Assembly: GCA_018340375.1 (NCBI GenBank) | Contig: JAFFJZ010000009.1 | Location: forward strand, 13,532,501 to 13,596,500 | Length of the DNA: 64,000 nucleotides | Source: Gonatopus flavifemur | Taxonomy: Eukaryota > Arthropoda > Insecta > Hymenoptera > Dryinidae | Direction: 5' to 3' | Shown here: positions 35,092-47,700 of the stretch, piece by piece | How the letters are laid out: each line of letters begins with the position of its first letter | Numbering within the stretch: position 1 is the stretch's first letter | Program-made: the position numbers and the translations under genes | Notes under the pieces: model-generated | What the model saw: only the letters and a program-made list of their open reading frames with translations | Told to the model about the DNA's origin: nothing | The model's database searches: none

Positions 35092-36391
35092 CAAAATGAC
35101 ACAAAACCGTTGATGAGTTCAGATTGAAGAGGATGAGGTTGGTTAGGTTACAAATAAAGAAAAATCAGGTTGCCCTGGAAACATCCACAGTCACTATTCA
35201 ATTGAAGCTTCAGGGCAGAAGTTTATGTGATTGATAAGAATGAATTCAAATCCACAGTGAATTAGAATCAGAGAATAACATTAAGAATCAGAGGATATTT
35301 GATTTCTGGAAGTGATTTTCACTGATAATGATACAGAAAATTACGGCAGAATGAATTATTCATTAACATGAAATATTATTACACAATGTTGGCGTATACG
35401 CAGTATAGTGTTGTATTTATACACGATGGTAGCGGGTGGACGTGTGAGATCTGAGCACTTAAACCCCTCTGTAATTTCGAGGAATCTTCTTATCCCATTT
35501 CTTAATCTATATGATTTTGAAGCTAAAGAATCAAGCTTTCGATTTATCAAGGTTTCATCAATATCAAAAGGGGCGCGGGCACCGAAAAATGGAAAAATAC
35601 TTTTAAAAATCGAATTTCTACGTGAAATATTCCTTCTGCATGAATGAAAGTATTTTTATCGTAAAATTCAGAAAAAATACTAACAATATCAATAATGAAA
35701 TATTTTCATTAAATGGGATTAATGAGGATGATGATTTTTCGAAAAAACGCAGATCAAAAAAATCTTGAAAATTCAAAGCCCTGTACCACGAAAACCTGAC
35801 TTCCTAGAAACCTGGTGTTAACACAATTTGAAGAAGATCACTGGTACAACAAATTCATGGAATTTCATCAACATTGATGAGATTGAAATTTTCAGGTGGG
35901 AACACTTGGCGAATTGTACCCCATATGTGGAATGCCTGGAGAATTCTTCATGACCTCACAACATGAATTCTTTCTGAACAGTAAGTTGTTCATCAAGAAT
36001 TCAATTTGAATTCAAAGTATTTATAATGAATTCGTGTTCACTGTCATCACGGGAGCTCTTCGTGGGGACTCTTTTGCTGTATGGGCTGGCAGGGAGTTCC
36101 AGTTCAAGATCAATGAGATTGAACATATATTCATGAGCATTCATGATAAATCATAAGTGGAAATTCATAGGACTTCATGGTTCACTTATGAATATCCTGT
36201 TGCAAAACCCATAGTGTTTTATAATAAGAACATTTTCTTATGAACTGCTATGACACTTTAACCAGGAAAATATACGATATATTCTATGCTATATGAACTA
36301 TTCTCAAGAACTATAACTATATCAAGAATTCGATTTAGAACCTAAAACATTGCAGTGAGAATTTTAAATGATGTTTGCAAAATCTTTCATA

Positions 36392-36522
36392 ACGAGACGA
36401 TATCGAGACGATATCGATACCGCTCCAACGATATTACACGATACCGAGACGATATTGAGGTTTGACGATATTTTTCGATATCGAGACGATATTTTCTAAA
36501 ATATCGTCTCGTATCGTCTCGA
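36392..36522. repeat. GAGACGATATCG word cluster
   Basis: At least seven copies or mirror copies of GACGATAT(CG) occur within 130 bp on both strands, including CGAGACGATATCGAGACG. The word is self-complementary at its core. No terminal repeats were found. Confidence 0.6.
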
Positions 36523-38348
36523 ATGCACCCCTAATTGAAACGGAATCTCACCTCGAATTTCTATTTTCTGTCTTCACTCTGTTTCTCGGTGCAACATTTT
36601 ACACTCCTCACTCTATATTCTCATACTATTTTCAATTTCCATACAGTAACTAACTGTTACGAAACTTCTCAATTCTGATGAAGATGAATCCATCAACAGA
36701 GAACAGAATTTAACATGACAATTCAATATTATTCCTTTTCCGACAACAACCTACTTGTTTCATAAAACAGAAAAAACTTCATTGAAGGCAGTTTTCTTAT
36801 TTTGTACACTTTTATTCTCGTTGTACCGTTACTTTACTACCCCCTTTGTTCATTTTTTCAATTCCTGCATTCATGTATGCAGTCATCACTTTTGCTCATG
36901 TCAATATTTTTTCACACACAAAGAAAAATTTTGAAATTGATTTTTCTCTTCGGTACTTCGACGTTATTGAAAAACAAATCGAGCCTTACAATACGTTCGA
37001 AGGGTGAAGGGAATTTCATTGATTGTGTTATATTTCGTTTTTGTGCTTCCGAAAAACATCGTTCCGACGGATGCTCATATATAATCCGGGACAATTTACC
37101 GATTGTCGAATGACACACACACCGGCGCACATTCGCGCACATTTCGACTACAAGTGCCACCTGTCGCCAGATAAAATGCGTTTTGTTCCTGTCTCGGCCC
37201 TGGTGTGGATGAAAACATCCCGCTCTATCCCATGCACATGCAACATCGCTACACAACTTTCCCAAAGTACAAATATCAATGCCGAAATTCGTCGTATTTT
37301 TTTCCTCTTCTTGTGCGTGGAAAACGGAGTATATTTTTTTGTACGATGCTGCTCTTCGAATAAGGTTCCTCAAAATGATAAATTTGTACTACGGGATCGT
37401 TGAAATTCTGCAAATTTAGGACAAACGAGTTGCTGTTACCAATTCAACCAGAATAATTCCCTAAATGAAAAGGATTGTTCACGAGAGTGATGAATCGTGT
37501 TTTCGATCCTTATCACTGATAAACGATTATGTACGATGAATGTTGTTGGGATTCAGGTCAGTTTGGTTACATTCGTGCATGGAGTATTGTATTTTGTATT
37601 TTGTATTTTGTTACGGGAAGAAGAGAGCTCACGCGGTGGGATTGAACTGTTTTGTTCTGAAGAAATTTTATCGATGGCTACTAAAAGTTCACAAAGCGGG
37701 ATTCATATCAATGAATCATAAGAAACCTCAATACCTGTAAATACTCATAATTTCACTTGTTCGACACCGGATGTGATCGATATCTTACCACTGTTGAGTT
37801 TAATTTATTTTTGTCATAAAAACATTACAAGTTTGGAAAACTTCCAATACCTACGATATTTCCTACCGTTGATTTCGAAACTTTTCCCACCCTATACTTT
37901 CCTGTGTGAGGCAACTTCTTATGTGGTTACTCATCTTTGTTCTCACGCTTTCCCATTCTCCCCTCCTCCTCTGCTTTTTAGCAAAAAAAGAAATTTCACT
38001 CGATTAGTCTGAGTTATAATCAAGAAAAATACTTCGATCGATTAGAAAAATATCACGGTTATTGGTTGCCCTTTACGAGAGCAAAAGGAATACCTTTTTA
38101 TACATCTTTAAAGAATCATCTCTGCTCCTTTTGCCCATGCGTCTGATTCCTTCTCCTTTCTTTCTTCTTTATTTTGCCGATTATTATTCTCAGCGATATC
38201 ATTCGATTGATTCCACATAATCGAATACCAATCGAGTGGAAGAAGTATTCGATTTCTTGACAAATTGAATATTTGTAATTCGAATCGCTAAAATACCATC
38301 AAATCATATTGAATGAATACCACTCTCTTTAATCGATTAAATGTTGTA
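36523..38348. other. 1.8 kb without recognised gene or repeat
   Basis: Overlapping open frames on both strands at 36912-37403 (up to 153 codons) show no motif I recognise and no splice-consistent extension. A short TATTTTG triplet repeat lies at about 37588. It is more GC-balanced than neighbouring transposons and may be unique host DNA. Confidence 0.35.
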
Positions 38349-38451
38349 CAGTAGACTCTCGATTTAAGCACCATCTTTGTCTTTTTCTCACATGAGATTG
38401 CGTCCCAAGTAGAATAAGGACACGGATGGTGCTTGAATCGAGAGTCTACTG
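38349..38451. repeat. Pogo/Tc1-type MITE (103 bp)
   Basis: CAGTAGACTCTCGATTTAAG at the left mirrors the right end, with TA on both sides (38347-38348, 38452-38453). TIR pairing covers ~28 bp (…GCACCATC). The end type resembles pogo/Tigger MITEs. Confidence 0.75.
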
Positions 38452-38623
38452 TACCTTCATACAGGACATAACGGGTTTTGAATTTATCAATTATTCTTGA
38501 CCCCTCAATGTCTTCGATAAAATCCATGAAGAGTCTCATTCGATGTTAATTATAATTCCATACATATCTACGATTAGGACGAGTGTAGCAACGGTTTGGT
38601 AGCGGCCCCCACGAAAATATATA

Positions 38624-40691
38624 CAGGGTGTCCCATTTTAATCTGTCACTTAGAATATCTCGAAAACGAATCGATTCAGAAGAAAATGTTCCGGGAAAAA
38701 AATGTAAGAATCTGAGGGGGACATCCGATGGTGAACTTGGCTTTGACCACAGATTCCACTTTCAAGGTCATTCTGAGGTCAACTCATGTTTTTTAAACGG
38801 AATCCCCTATTTTTTACTACCGGTTTAGATTCTACGCTAAAACTCAAGGAACTTTTGTCTCAAACGTTTTTTCGAAATCCCCATAGATGGCCCTCTAATT
38901 GATGAGAAAATGAGAATTCTCAAACCCTCGGATTGTATTCTGTCTAACATAATGCTCAACTCTTGAGTGTTTCTCATCTCCCGGAAATTGCCGTCGGTTG
39001 TATTTTGTTTTGGTTTTGTTCTTGGACATTGTTATTGTTTTGATTCACGTGTGAATACCTTAGAAATTTAGCATTCCCAAACTACTCAGTTCTCTGTTAT
39101 CATTTGGAGGAAACACATTTCTAAATATCATGTCTGATTACGCGCCAAACGATATTGTTGACGTTTTGTTGTGTCTTGGTGAAGCGCGGGGAAATTATGA
39201 TGAAGCTGTGAGAACGTTTCAACGTCGTTTTCCGGATCGGAGGTGTCCAAATCGCATTACGATCCGATTTCTTGAACAACGTGCTCGTCAAGGTCTCCTC
39301 AAACGACAGAGGAACAAGAAAGTTTATGCGGATGACAATGATCCTGATGTGAGATCGCTGGCTGTGCTGGCATTAATTCATATTAATCCCCATATCAGTC
39401 TTCGGGATATTGAGGAAATGACCGGGATTCCTCGATCCACAGCTCAGCGTATCTTGAAATCGTTGGATTATCATCCGTACCATATCACTTTGATGCAATC
39501 TCTAACAGCTGAGGATTTCATAACAAGATTGAACTTCTGCACGTGGGCCCAACGGAGAATTGAAGAAGATCCTACTTTCTCTCATCACGTTATGTTCTCT
39601 GATGAGGCAATATTTCACAATGTTAGAATTCTCAATAGGCACAATTGCCATTATTGGAGTGCTCAGAATCCGTACTGGGTCCGTACAATTAATCATCAAC
39701 ACCGTTGGAGTGTGAACGTTTGGTGCGGAATTGTAGATTCCAGGATCATAGGGCCGTATTTTTTTTAAGGAAACCTGACTGGCGCGGAGTATCTTCGTTT
39801 TTTGCATTTTGAACTCCCTGCTCTTATGGAAAACGTAAGTCTTGACGTGAGATCAAAGATGTGGTTCCGACAGGATGAAGCACCTCCTCATTACATGCGA
39901 ATTGTTCGAAAATTTCTGGACGAGAAGTTTCCCAGAAGGTGGATTGGCCGTGGAGGACCTGTGCGATGGCCACCTAGGTCGCCAGATCTGACGCCGCCTG
40001 ATTTTTTCTTGTGCGGTTACATAAAAAATGTTGTATTCCGTGAACCTCCAACAACACGCGAGGACATGAAAGATCGAATAAGAAGAGCATGCACAGCAAT
40101 AACACCTGCTACGTTGCAAGCAACTGCAGAAAACTTTCATAGAAGAATTGCGCTTTGTCAAAGGCAAAACGGCGCTCATTTTGAACGTCTTTTGAATGCC
40201 CAATGCGTCCCCGAAGATACACCTCCAGTTCAGACAATCGGCCCTTTTCAGGGCCACAATGATGTGTAAAGTCCGATCGCGCAACCTCCTCGTGGTGCAC
40301 ATTGGGTAACGCTGATGCCGACGGCAATTTCCGGGAGATGAGAAACACTCAAGAGTTGAGCATTATGTTAGACAGAATACAATCCGAGAGTTTGAGAATT
40401 CTCATTTTCTCATCAATTAGAGCGCCATCTATGGGGATTTCGAAAAAACGTTTGAGACAAAAGTTCCTTGGTTTTTAGCGTAGAATCCAAACCGGTAGTA
40501 AAAAATAGGGGATTCCATTTAAAAAACATGAGTTGACCTCAGAATGACCTTGAAAGTGGGATCTGAGGTCAAAGCCAAGTTCACCATCGGATGTCCCCCT
40601 CAGATTCTTACATTTTTTTCCCGGAACATTTTCTTCTGAATCGATTCGTTTTCGAGATATTCTAAGTGACAGATTAAAATGGGACACCCTG
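38624..40691 (+). mobile_element. Rosa-type (DD41D) element 2 (2,068 bp)
   Basis: TIRs of 374 bp (38624-38997 and 40318-40691) starting CAGGGTGTCCCATTTTAATC, flanked by TA. The inserted site is in the outer arm of the palindrome. Confidence 0.93.
39130..40269 (+). pseudogene. Rosa-type transposase, one nonsense codon
   Basis: 380 codons in one frame from ATG 39130, with a single TAA at 39766 (GPYFF-stop-GNLTGAEYL, where relatives have Asp). Helix-turn-helix ISLRDIEEMTGIPRSTAQRI; first Asp in HVMFSDEAIF; second Asp in WFRQDEAPPHY; third Asp in PDLTPPDFFLC, with 41 residues between the last two. This is the DD41D signature. C-terminus NGAHFERLLNAQ matches the family. All three catalytic Asp are kept. 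Confidence 0.92.
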
Positions 40692-40992
40692 TATATGCAG
40701 AGTAAATATGTTATATATATATGAAGAAATATATGTGAAAATATTTATTATTTATATTTCTCATATATTTGAAATAGATTACTTTTGGCCACATTTTATG
40801 TAAGCCTTGCATATATATATTAAACATGCTGAATAGATATGAGATGTAAACATCACATACATGTATGATATAGATTTTTTCAATTCAGAGGGAAAATAAA
40901 TCCTCTGAAAAAACATTATGACACAAAATTCTTGACCAAATGAAGTCGTAAAATACCCTACCTTCAATACTGACTATTCACATTTGAAAATA

Positions 40993-42456
40993 GACACCCG
41001 GGGGAAAAACACCACGTGGAAAACAACGTTGGAAACTAGGTTGAAAACAACGTTGTTTAACATGGTCAAATAGTCCCACCTTGAGAGAGAAGAAAACAAC
41101 GTTGAAAACAACGTTAAAAACAACGTTGAGAACAACGTTGGCAACAACGTTGAAAATGTGACAACAAAAGTTACATTCCTAAATGAAAAAACAAAAAATC
41201 GATTTTCCTCGGAATCGAACTTGGATTTTTGAGATCTAAGATCCGACTTCCCTGCCTCTTGGCTACGAATTTGTATGAATGTGGCAGAGCTTAAAAATGT
41301 ATATGAACTTTCCTTGAATCAAAATCATCCAGGAATAAAATAATTAATCCAATTAAAAAAAACCAATGAATTTCATTGAATATTACTACAACAATTACTT
41401 TTGATCAATCAATAAAGCTCCTACACGATGCAGACAATTTCTTCACTGGAATTGTGTCTAAAATACGTATTTCATGTTTCTTATACACCTGAAATGTGAA
41501 ATGTTCATCTAATATATTTAACCATAGGAATTCTCATATATCTTTGAATAATTTAGATTCATGCTCTATTGAATGAGAAAACAGATTAATTGAAAAAATG
41601 TTATCTCTTTGATCGTCGGCAAAACAGTGAATAACCACGAAATAATTCAAATCAACTCCAAGTGATCATAACATTTCTAGAGGATATCTGAGATGATTGT
41701 TTTTAGGAAACTTGAAGAATCATTAAAAAATGATATTCTTCTGAATCATTCCTCATGATCCAGTATACGAATGTAAATAGTTCGTCTGAAACTCGTTGAG
41801 ATTCGGCAACAGCCAATAAAATTGTTTTTAAAAAAAGTCATGTTGTGGAAGTTTGAATCATCGAAACGAATTGGCAATCGAATTATGAAATATTCAGCTG
41901 GTAAAGATGCAAAATCTTGCATTACATTCTTGGAACGATGTTTCCAGTGCCAAGGAGTTGATTCGAACATGAAAAGAACACAAAAACATCTGTAAATCTG
42001 ACCACATGTCATTGACGAATAATCAGATGGAATTCAACCAGACCTTCAGTTGTTGTAATAATTGATGGAATTCACTAGGGTTTTGTTAATCAGATTAAGT
42101 ATTTTTTTCCAAGATGATTTTGATCCAAGCAAAGTTGTACACATTTTTGAGCTCTGCTACATTCATACAAAACCGTAGCCAAGAGGTAGGGAAGTCGGAT
42201 CTTAGATCTCAAAAATCCCAGTTCGATTCCGAGGAAAATCGATTTTTTGTTTTTTCATTTAGGAATGTAACTTTTGTTGTCACATTTTCAACGTTGTTGC
42301 CAACGTGGTTCTCAACGTTGTTTTTAACGTTGTTTTCAACGTTGTTTTCTTCTCTCTCAAGGTGGGACCATTTTACCATGTTAAACAACGTTGTTTCCAA
42401 CCTAGTTTTTGACGTTGTTTCCAACGTTGTTTTCCACGTGGTTTTCTTCCCCCGAG
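40993..42456. repeat. Inner foldback with AACAACGTT words
   Basis: Each arm carries about eight AACAACGTTG copies (left 41020-41155, right 42285-42435) and then a tRNA-like segment. Tips read ACCACGTGGAAAACAACG on both sides. It may be a separate element nested in the larger palindrome or its core. Confidence 0.7.
42174..42235 (+). repeat. tRNA-like segment in right foldback arm
   Basis: TAGCCAAGAGG (box A like) and GTTCGATTCC (box B like) lie 40 bp apart, with the mirror copy at 41205-41267 on the minus strand. The order and spacing resemble a tRNA of the long-variable-arm type, but no complete cloverleaf with acceptor stem is evident. Confidence 0.4.
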
Positions 42457-42870
42457 AAGTTGAGAGTGATTTCTCTTACCAAAAATATTTACAATCACGT
42501 ACTTACAAGAGTGAATTGTTAACCACTTGGGATCGTCTATTTCCAGATGTAAATAGTCAGTATTGGAAGTAGGGTATTGTACGACTTCATTTGGTCAAGA
42601 ATTTTGTGTCATAATGTTTTTTTCGGAGGATTTATTTTCCCTCTGAATTGAAAAAATCTATATTCTAAATGTATGTATAATGTTTACATTTCATATCTAT
42701 TCAGCACGTTTAATATATATATGCAAAGCTTATATAAAATGTGGCCAAAAGTAATCTATTTCAAATATATGAGAAATATAAATAATAAATATTTTCACAT
42801 ATATTTCTTCATATATATATACCATATTCACTCTGCATATATATATTTTCGTAAGGGGGGGGGGGGGGGG

Positions 42871-44741
42871 TTATCTACCTTGTTTCCAAATCCTTAATTA
42901 TTTAGGATTTGTCAGTCAATGGTTGATCGACTGCGATTGTAATTGAAATGAATTGCAACTCATTGGGATCATCGATGATCATTTCTCAAGAGGATTAAGA
43001 AATTGATGAGTGTAATAATATGACGAGACTGAAACACGCATACTCGTGTTCATAATATATGAATTCATTCGCTCACAGAGGCGTGTCTTTGTGTAATTAA
43101 TTTCCTCCATCGAATGTTCTCAATGTTTGACATCAAAACCCACCACCTTTTCCTTACTTTTTGCCATATTTATCCTTGTTATTATGTTCTACGTTGATGA
43201 TAGTATTTCATTAACGGGAAACCGACACGCAAATGGTACAATTAAACTTGAACAAATTAATGGGGTATCACTTGATTCCCTTGGAAAAGACTGAATTTAT
43301 TGTATTTTGTTTCAGTTTCGCATCGTTGAAAGTCATGGGATATTATCACATCCCCTTGTTCATTTTCCAAGATTCCTCAATTGTTGATAATGTAATTTAT
43401 GACTGCACGATGGCCAAGTATTTACGAACATTGAACTGCTTCTCGCGTCAACAAATTTATGCGAACTCTCTATTCGATCGGATATATGTTTGAGCAGATC
43501 GTTTCATATTCGAAATATTAGCTGCAAGTCTTATTTTTGACTGAGAAATCAATGCATTTAGCGGATAGGATGTTTTTTACTGCAACAAAAGATAAACTTC
43601 ATTTTTTTGGTTTCAGGTGAGTTCAGTGATTGAGATGGCGTATTCGATACTAATGGTGAGTTGAAATATAACCATGGGTTATTTTCATTTTCCCGTTTTC
43701 TATTTTATCATTTTTGATAAGGGAAGGAAACATGACACTCAATACTTCTTAATCATTCTGCCAGGAACTTGACAAGGATTATAACATTTGGTTACTATCA
43801 GGAACTTGTCAGGAAGATCTTGTCTGAATAGTAGATTCATAAAGTGATGAGAAGTTTCCTTAAGATCATCAACTATAGTAGAGGGGAACTGATGGAATAT
43901 GAATCACTAATTCAAGATTCTATTTGGTTGCGAAATTCAAGATGGAGTAGTACAAGAATCATCAAAAATCAAGAAATTCCACAACGGTTTAAGGGGTTAA
44001 GGATTTTTGTTTTCATGTTTTTTCTTCAAGTTTAGTCCGCTTTTATCACGAATTTTTGATGAATTCCTGTAGATTTCCAGTATTTTGAGGACGCAAAATG
44101 GAATACTCGGCTTTGAAAACTGGCCAAAATTGAAAATGTCAACTACTTTGCTTGGAACTTGATGAATTCATAAATTTCATATGACATCGAAAATTATGAA
44201 ATTCCTACAGATTTTTAAATTAACATCGTATGTAAAGATTTCTTGTGACTTAGAATTCGAATTTTGTACTTGAATTCAAAATCGGAACGCAGGAAATACC
44301 ATATCGTAAGCAACACGTGACTGGAGAAAATTTGTATGGAGAACCATACATGACTTCCATGTTCCTATTACACCCAGGAGAACAGTTACAGTCAAAGTTA
44401 CATCTTGTGGAGTCAATATTTGGACGGTTTCAAAGAATACTTCGCGCTACCACAATTTTCGTTGATTTTACAGCTGCGAAAGTGAGATTCATATGAGCTG
44501 TATTATATCTCATATTCGCTGTTGTGAAATCAACTTAACGCGTTGTAGCTCGAACTATTTTTGAAATTATTCAGATATCGACTCCGCGAGAAGTAAATTT
44601 TACAACTTCTCTTTTTCTCAGTGTATGTGTGAGGCTTCGAAGGAATACAAAATTGACAAAATTCTATTTCTCTTTCATATTTTCTGAGGAACCAGTCAAT
44701 TATTCTCATACCTTCATTTACCTTTTAAGGAATGAAATGAG
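42871..44741. other. 1.9 kb without recognised gene
   Basis: Short open frames only (e.g. 43233-43493), without motifs. No inverted repeats or word arrays were recognised. Confidence 0.35.
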
Positions 44742-47700
44742 ACGTCCGTTCCGCTAGTACAACCATTTGAGCACAATCACTTGGGAACCATACAGAAATT
44801 TAGTGCTAATTTAGTACTAATTTAGTGCCCTATTCCCGAATTTAGTGCTCCTTAAATTTTTTTTTTATGAGAGGTTGTGCTGGTGGAACGGTCCGTCAGC
44901 ACAACCATTAATAAAAATGGATTTTATGGATATTATTCAGGAATATATATTGGGAATTAAGTGCTAATTAAGTGCTACAAGATGGAGTAGGAATCAGGTC
45001 GAAAAATGCATAAGATTAGGGGATAATAGGATCAGACGGTTGGAGGCGTTGTGAATAGGTCAAGGCATGGGAGTGGGGTCAGAGATATGATGTATGTTAC
45101 TGTGGATGTGGACAAGAAGGATCGAACATTTCATACAGAATATGAATAGAATAGAATTTGAAGGACATGTAATTCTGCCTGGGGTGGGATGTATTATATA
45201 TACCTATGGATGATTCGTACAGTATCCTGTATACGGTTCTGGTTGATCCTTTAGAGCCCATGGCAAAATCAGCGAGGATGAAAGGAAGGTACCGTATTTG
45301 ATATCTCGAATTGGATATAGGGAAATGAAGAATTAGATATGTATGTATCATATGGGCCATCCCATATCAGGTTTACAACAAAAATTTGAATTTCAACAAA
45401 AATTTTTTCTTGCATATTTTTCTACTCTGTTGTGATAACTTTTGTGTTCGAGGTACGATTTTTCAAACTTTTGAAGTTGACGGAATCAAACAATTTTTAA
45501 TCATAGATATTCTGAAAGCGTTTCAATTTTGGAAAACTCTTCTAATAATGGAACTTCGTATCTTGTATGAGCTTATGAATTACATGTATGAAATAAATTT
45601 TTTTTATTACTCCATCCATGTATTTTGCAAATGTTATGAATAGACTTCGGAAATTTATGCGAATATAGATTTTCCATGTTACATTTCTCTTGCATATTCC
45701 ACATCAACGACATAGACTAGCGTGTTACATACTTCTTTCTCAAAAGGAAAGATACTGGATTTTGTTTCATATCATTGATGTAAAATTTACAGAAAAAATG
45801 TACCATGAAAAATCGATATTTGCATGAAATTCAATAGTCTAGTTATGAACAAATTCAATTTACAAACAAAACAGACATGCTCGGAATTGATTTTTTCCTA
45901 ATGTAATTTTTCATTAATCTTCACAGAATACCGCATAAAAATGTCAAAGTGGACACCTTAATAATTTTTGAAATACGATTCATAACGTAGAATGCTGTCG
46001 GTTTCAAATGTGGAGCAGTGCATCGTGCACTCGGAGCATGCGGTGCGCGCATTAATGCGATAGGATTTGTCTTTGTCAATTGTTTGCACTTTATTTGCCT
46101 GCTACGAGTTATTTTTGATCAGTACGGTGTCAGTCACGCACTTTTTGAACTTTGAATTCACCGTCTTCAGAGACGATTGTGCTGCGTTTTCTGAGTAGTA
46201 TCGTTCATAACCGTCATGCGAAGGGTCACGAGACACATGAAACATCATAATCCATCGAGCACCAAACTCCTGAGCCCTGTAAAAAGCCACTCGAACTCTG
46301 TAAACCGATAATCTTCACGAGTTATTTTTGAACTTCGAATTCACCGTCCCCAGAGGCGATTGTGCTGGGATTCCTGGAAAGTATCGTTCATAACTGTCAT
46401 GAGAAGGGTCATGAGGAGCATGAAATATCATAATCCATCGAGCACTAAATTCCAGGACCATCTAAAAATCCACTGGGACTTTGTAAACAAGTTTTCTTGA
46501 GGAGTTGTTCTGGAACTCCGGATTAACCGTCTTCAGAGGCGATTGTGCTGGGATTTTTGGATAGTATCGTTCATAACTGTCATGACAAGGGTCACGACAC
46601 ACATGAAATATCACAATCCATCGAGCACTAAATTCCTGAACTCTATGAAAAGCCACTCGAACTTTTTAAACTGGTAATCTTGACGAGTTATTTTTGAACT
46701 TCGAATCCACCGTCTTCAGAGGCAATTGTGCTGAGAGTTCCGGATAGTATTGTTCACAACCATCATGAGCAGGGTCAATGGGCCTATGAGATATCATAAT
46801 CAATCGAGCACTCAATCCCATAACCCTAGCAAAAGCGACTCGAACTCTGTGAAGAGGTAATTGAAGACTAACGATGTTCTTCCGGATGCCATACAAAGAA
46901 AATTTTCTCGTCCACTTCGGGGGCTAACTTCATACAGGTTGAAGATTACCTCTTCACAGAGTTCGAGTCGCTTTTGCCAGGGTTCTGGGATTGAGTGCTT
47001 GATGGATTATGATATCTCATAGGCCCCTTGACCCTGCTCATGATGGTTGAGAACAATACTATCCGGAAATCTCAGCACAATCGCCTCTGAAGACGGTGAA
47101 TTCCAAGTTCAAAAATAACTTGTCAGGATTACCGGTTCACAAAGTTCAAGTGGCTTTCTATAGAGTGCAGGAATTTAGTGCTCGATGGATTATGATATGC
47201 CATGTGCCCCGTGACCCTCTTCATTACAGTTATTAACAATAACATTCGAAAATCCCAGCACAATCGCCTCTGAAGACGATTAATCCGGAGTTAAGAAATA
47301 ACTCCTCAAGAAAACTTGTTTACAAAGTCCCAGTTGATTTTCTGATAGTTCTGGAATTCAGTGCTCGATACATTATGATATTTCATATCTCTTCATGACC
47401 CTTTTCATGACAGTTATGAACGATACTATTCAAAAATCCGAGCACAATTGCCTCTGAAGACGGTGAATTCGGAGTTCAGAGAGAAATCGTCAAAATTACC
47501 GGTTCACAAAGTTCGAGTGGCTTTTTACAGAGCTCAGGGATTTAGTGCTCGATGGATCATGATATTTCATGTGTCCCGTGACCTTGTTCATGACAGTTAT
47601 GAACGATACTATTCAGAAATCCCATCACAATCACCTCTGAAGACGGTGAATCCGAAGTTCAAAAATAACTCGTCAAGATTACCGGTTCACAAAGTTCGAG

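Larger units (their letters stand above)
30580..36085 (-). mobile_element. Long-TIR transposon, ends CCCANACAGCAAAA, GAATTC words
   Basis: Left tip CCCAGACAGCAAAAATAACC; right tip read inward CCCATACAGCAAAAGAGTCC. Inverted arms run ~550 bp inward (e.g. CAAGTGTTCCCACCTGAAAA on both sides; left 30600-31160, right 35440-36060), with several GAATTC words in each outer arm. Between the arms lies an open transposase-like gene on the minus strand, two later MITEs and AT-rich filler. The layout is that of an autonomous foldback-type DNA transposon. No convincing target duplication was identified. Confidence 0.7.
38602..42870. repeat. 4.3-kb palindrome carrying Rosa element 2 near its left tip
   Basis: The right tip CTCTGCATATATATATTTTCG (about 42831-42852) mirrors CGAAAATATA at 38612 plus TATGCAGAG after the Rosa insertion. 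Arms continue inward for about 650 bp: CTATTTCAAATATATGAGAA is mirrored by TTCTCATATATTTGAAATAG, then the inner AACAACGTT array and a tRNA-like segment. The centre is near 41700. The right end is followed by 16 consecutive G. Confidence 0.85.

Noticed and set aside
36912..37403. Overlapping 153- and 126-codon frames on opposite strands
   Set aside because: No recognisable domain, no splice-consistent continuation, and frames on both strands over the same DNA; insufficient to call a gene.
42855..42870. Run of 16 G as a telomere-like or G-quadruplex element
   Set aside because: A single homopolymer at a palindrome tip in AT-rich DNA is more likely slippage or an assembly effect; its length should not be trusted.
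45097..45360. 87-codon frame with a near-identical partner at 48997-49260, looking conserved
   Set aside because: The two are mirror-image arms of one foldback, so the similarity is due to the inverted repeat and not to coding selection.
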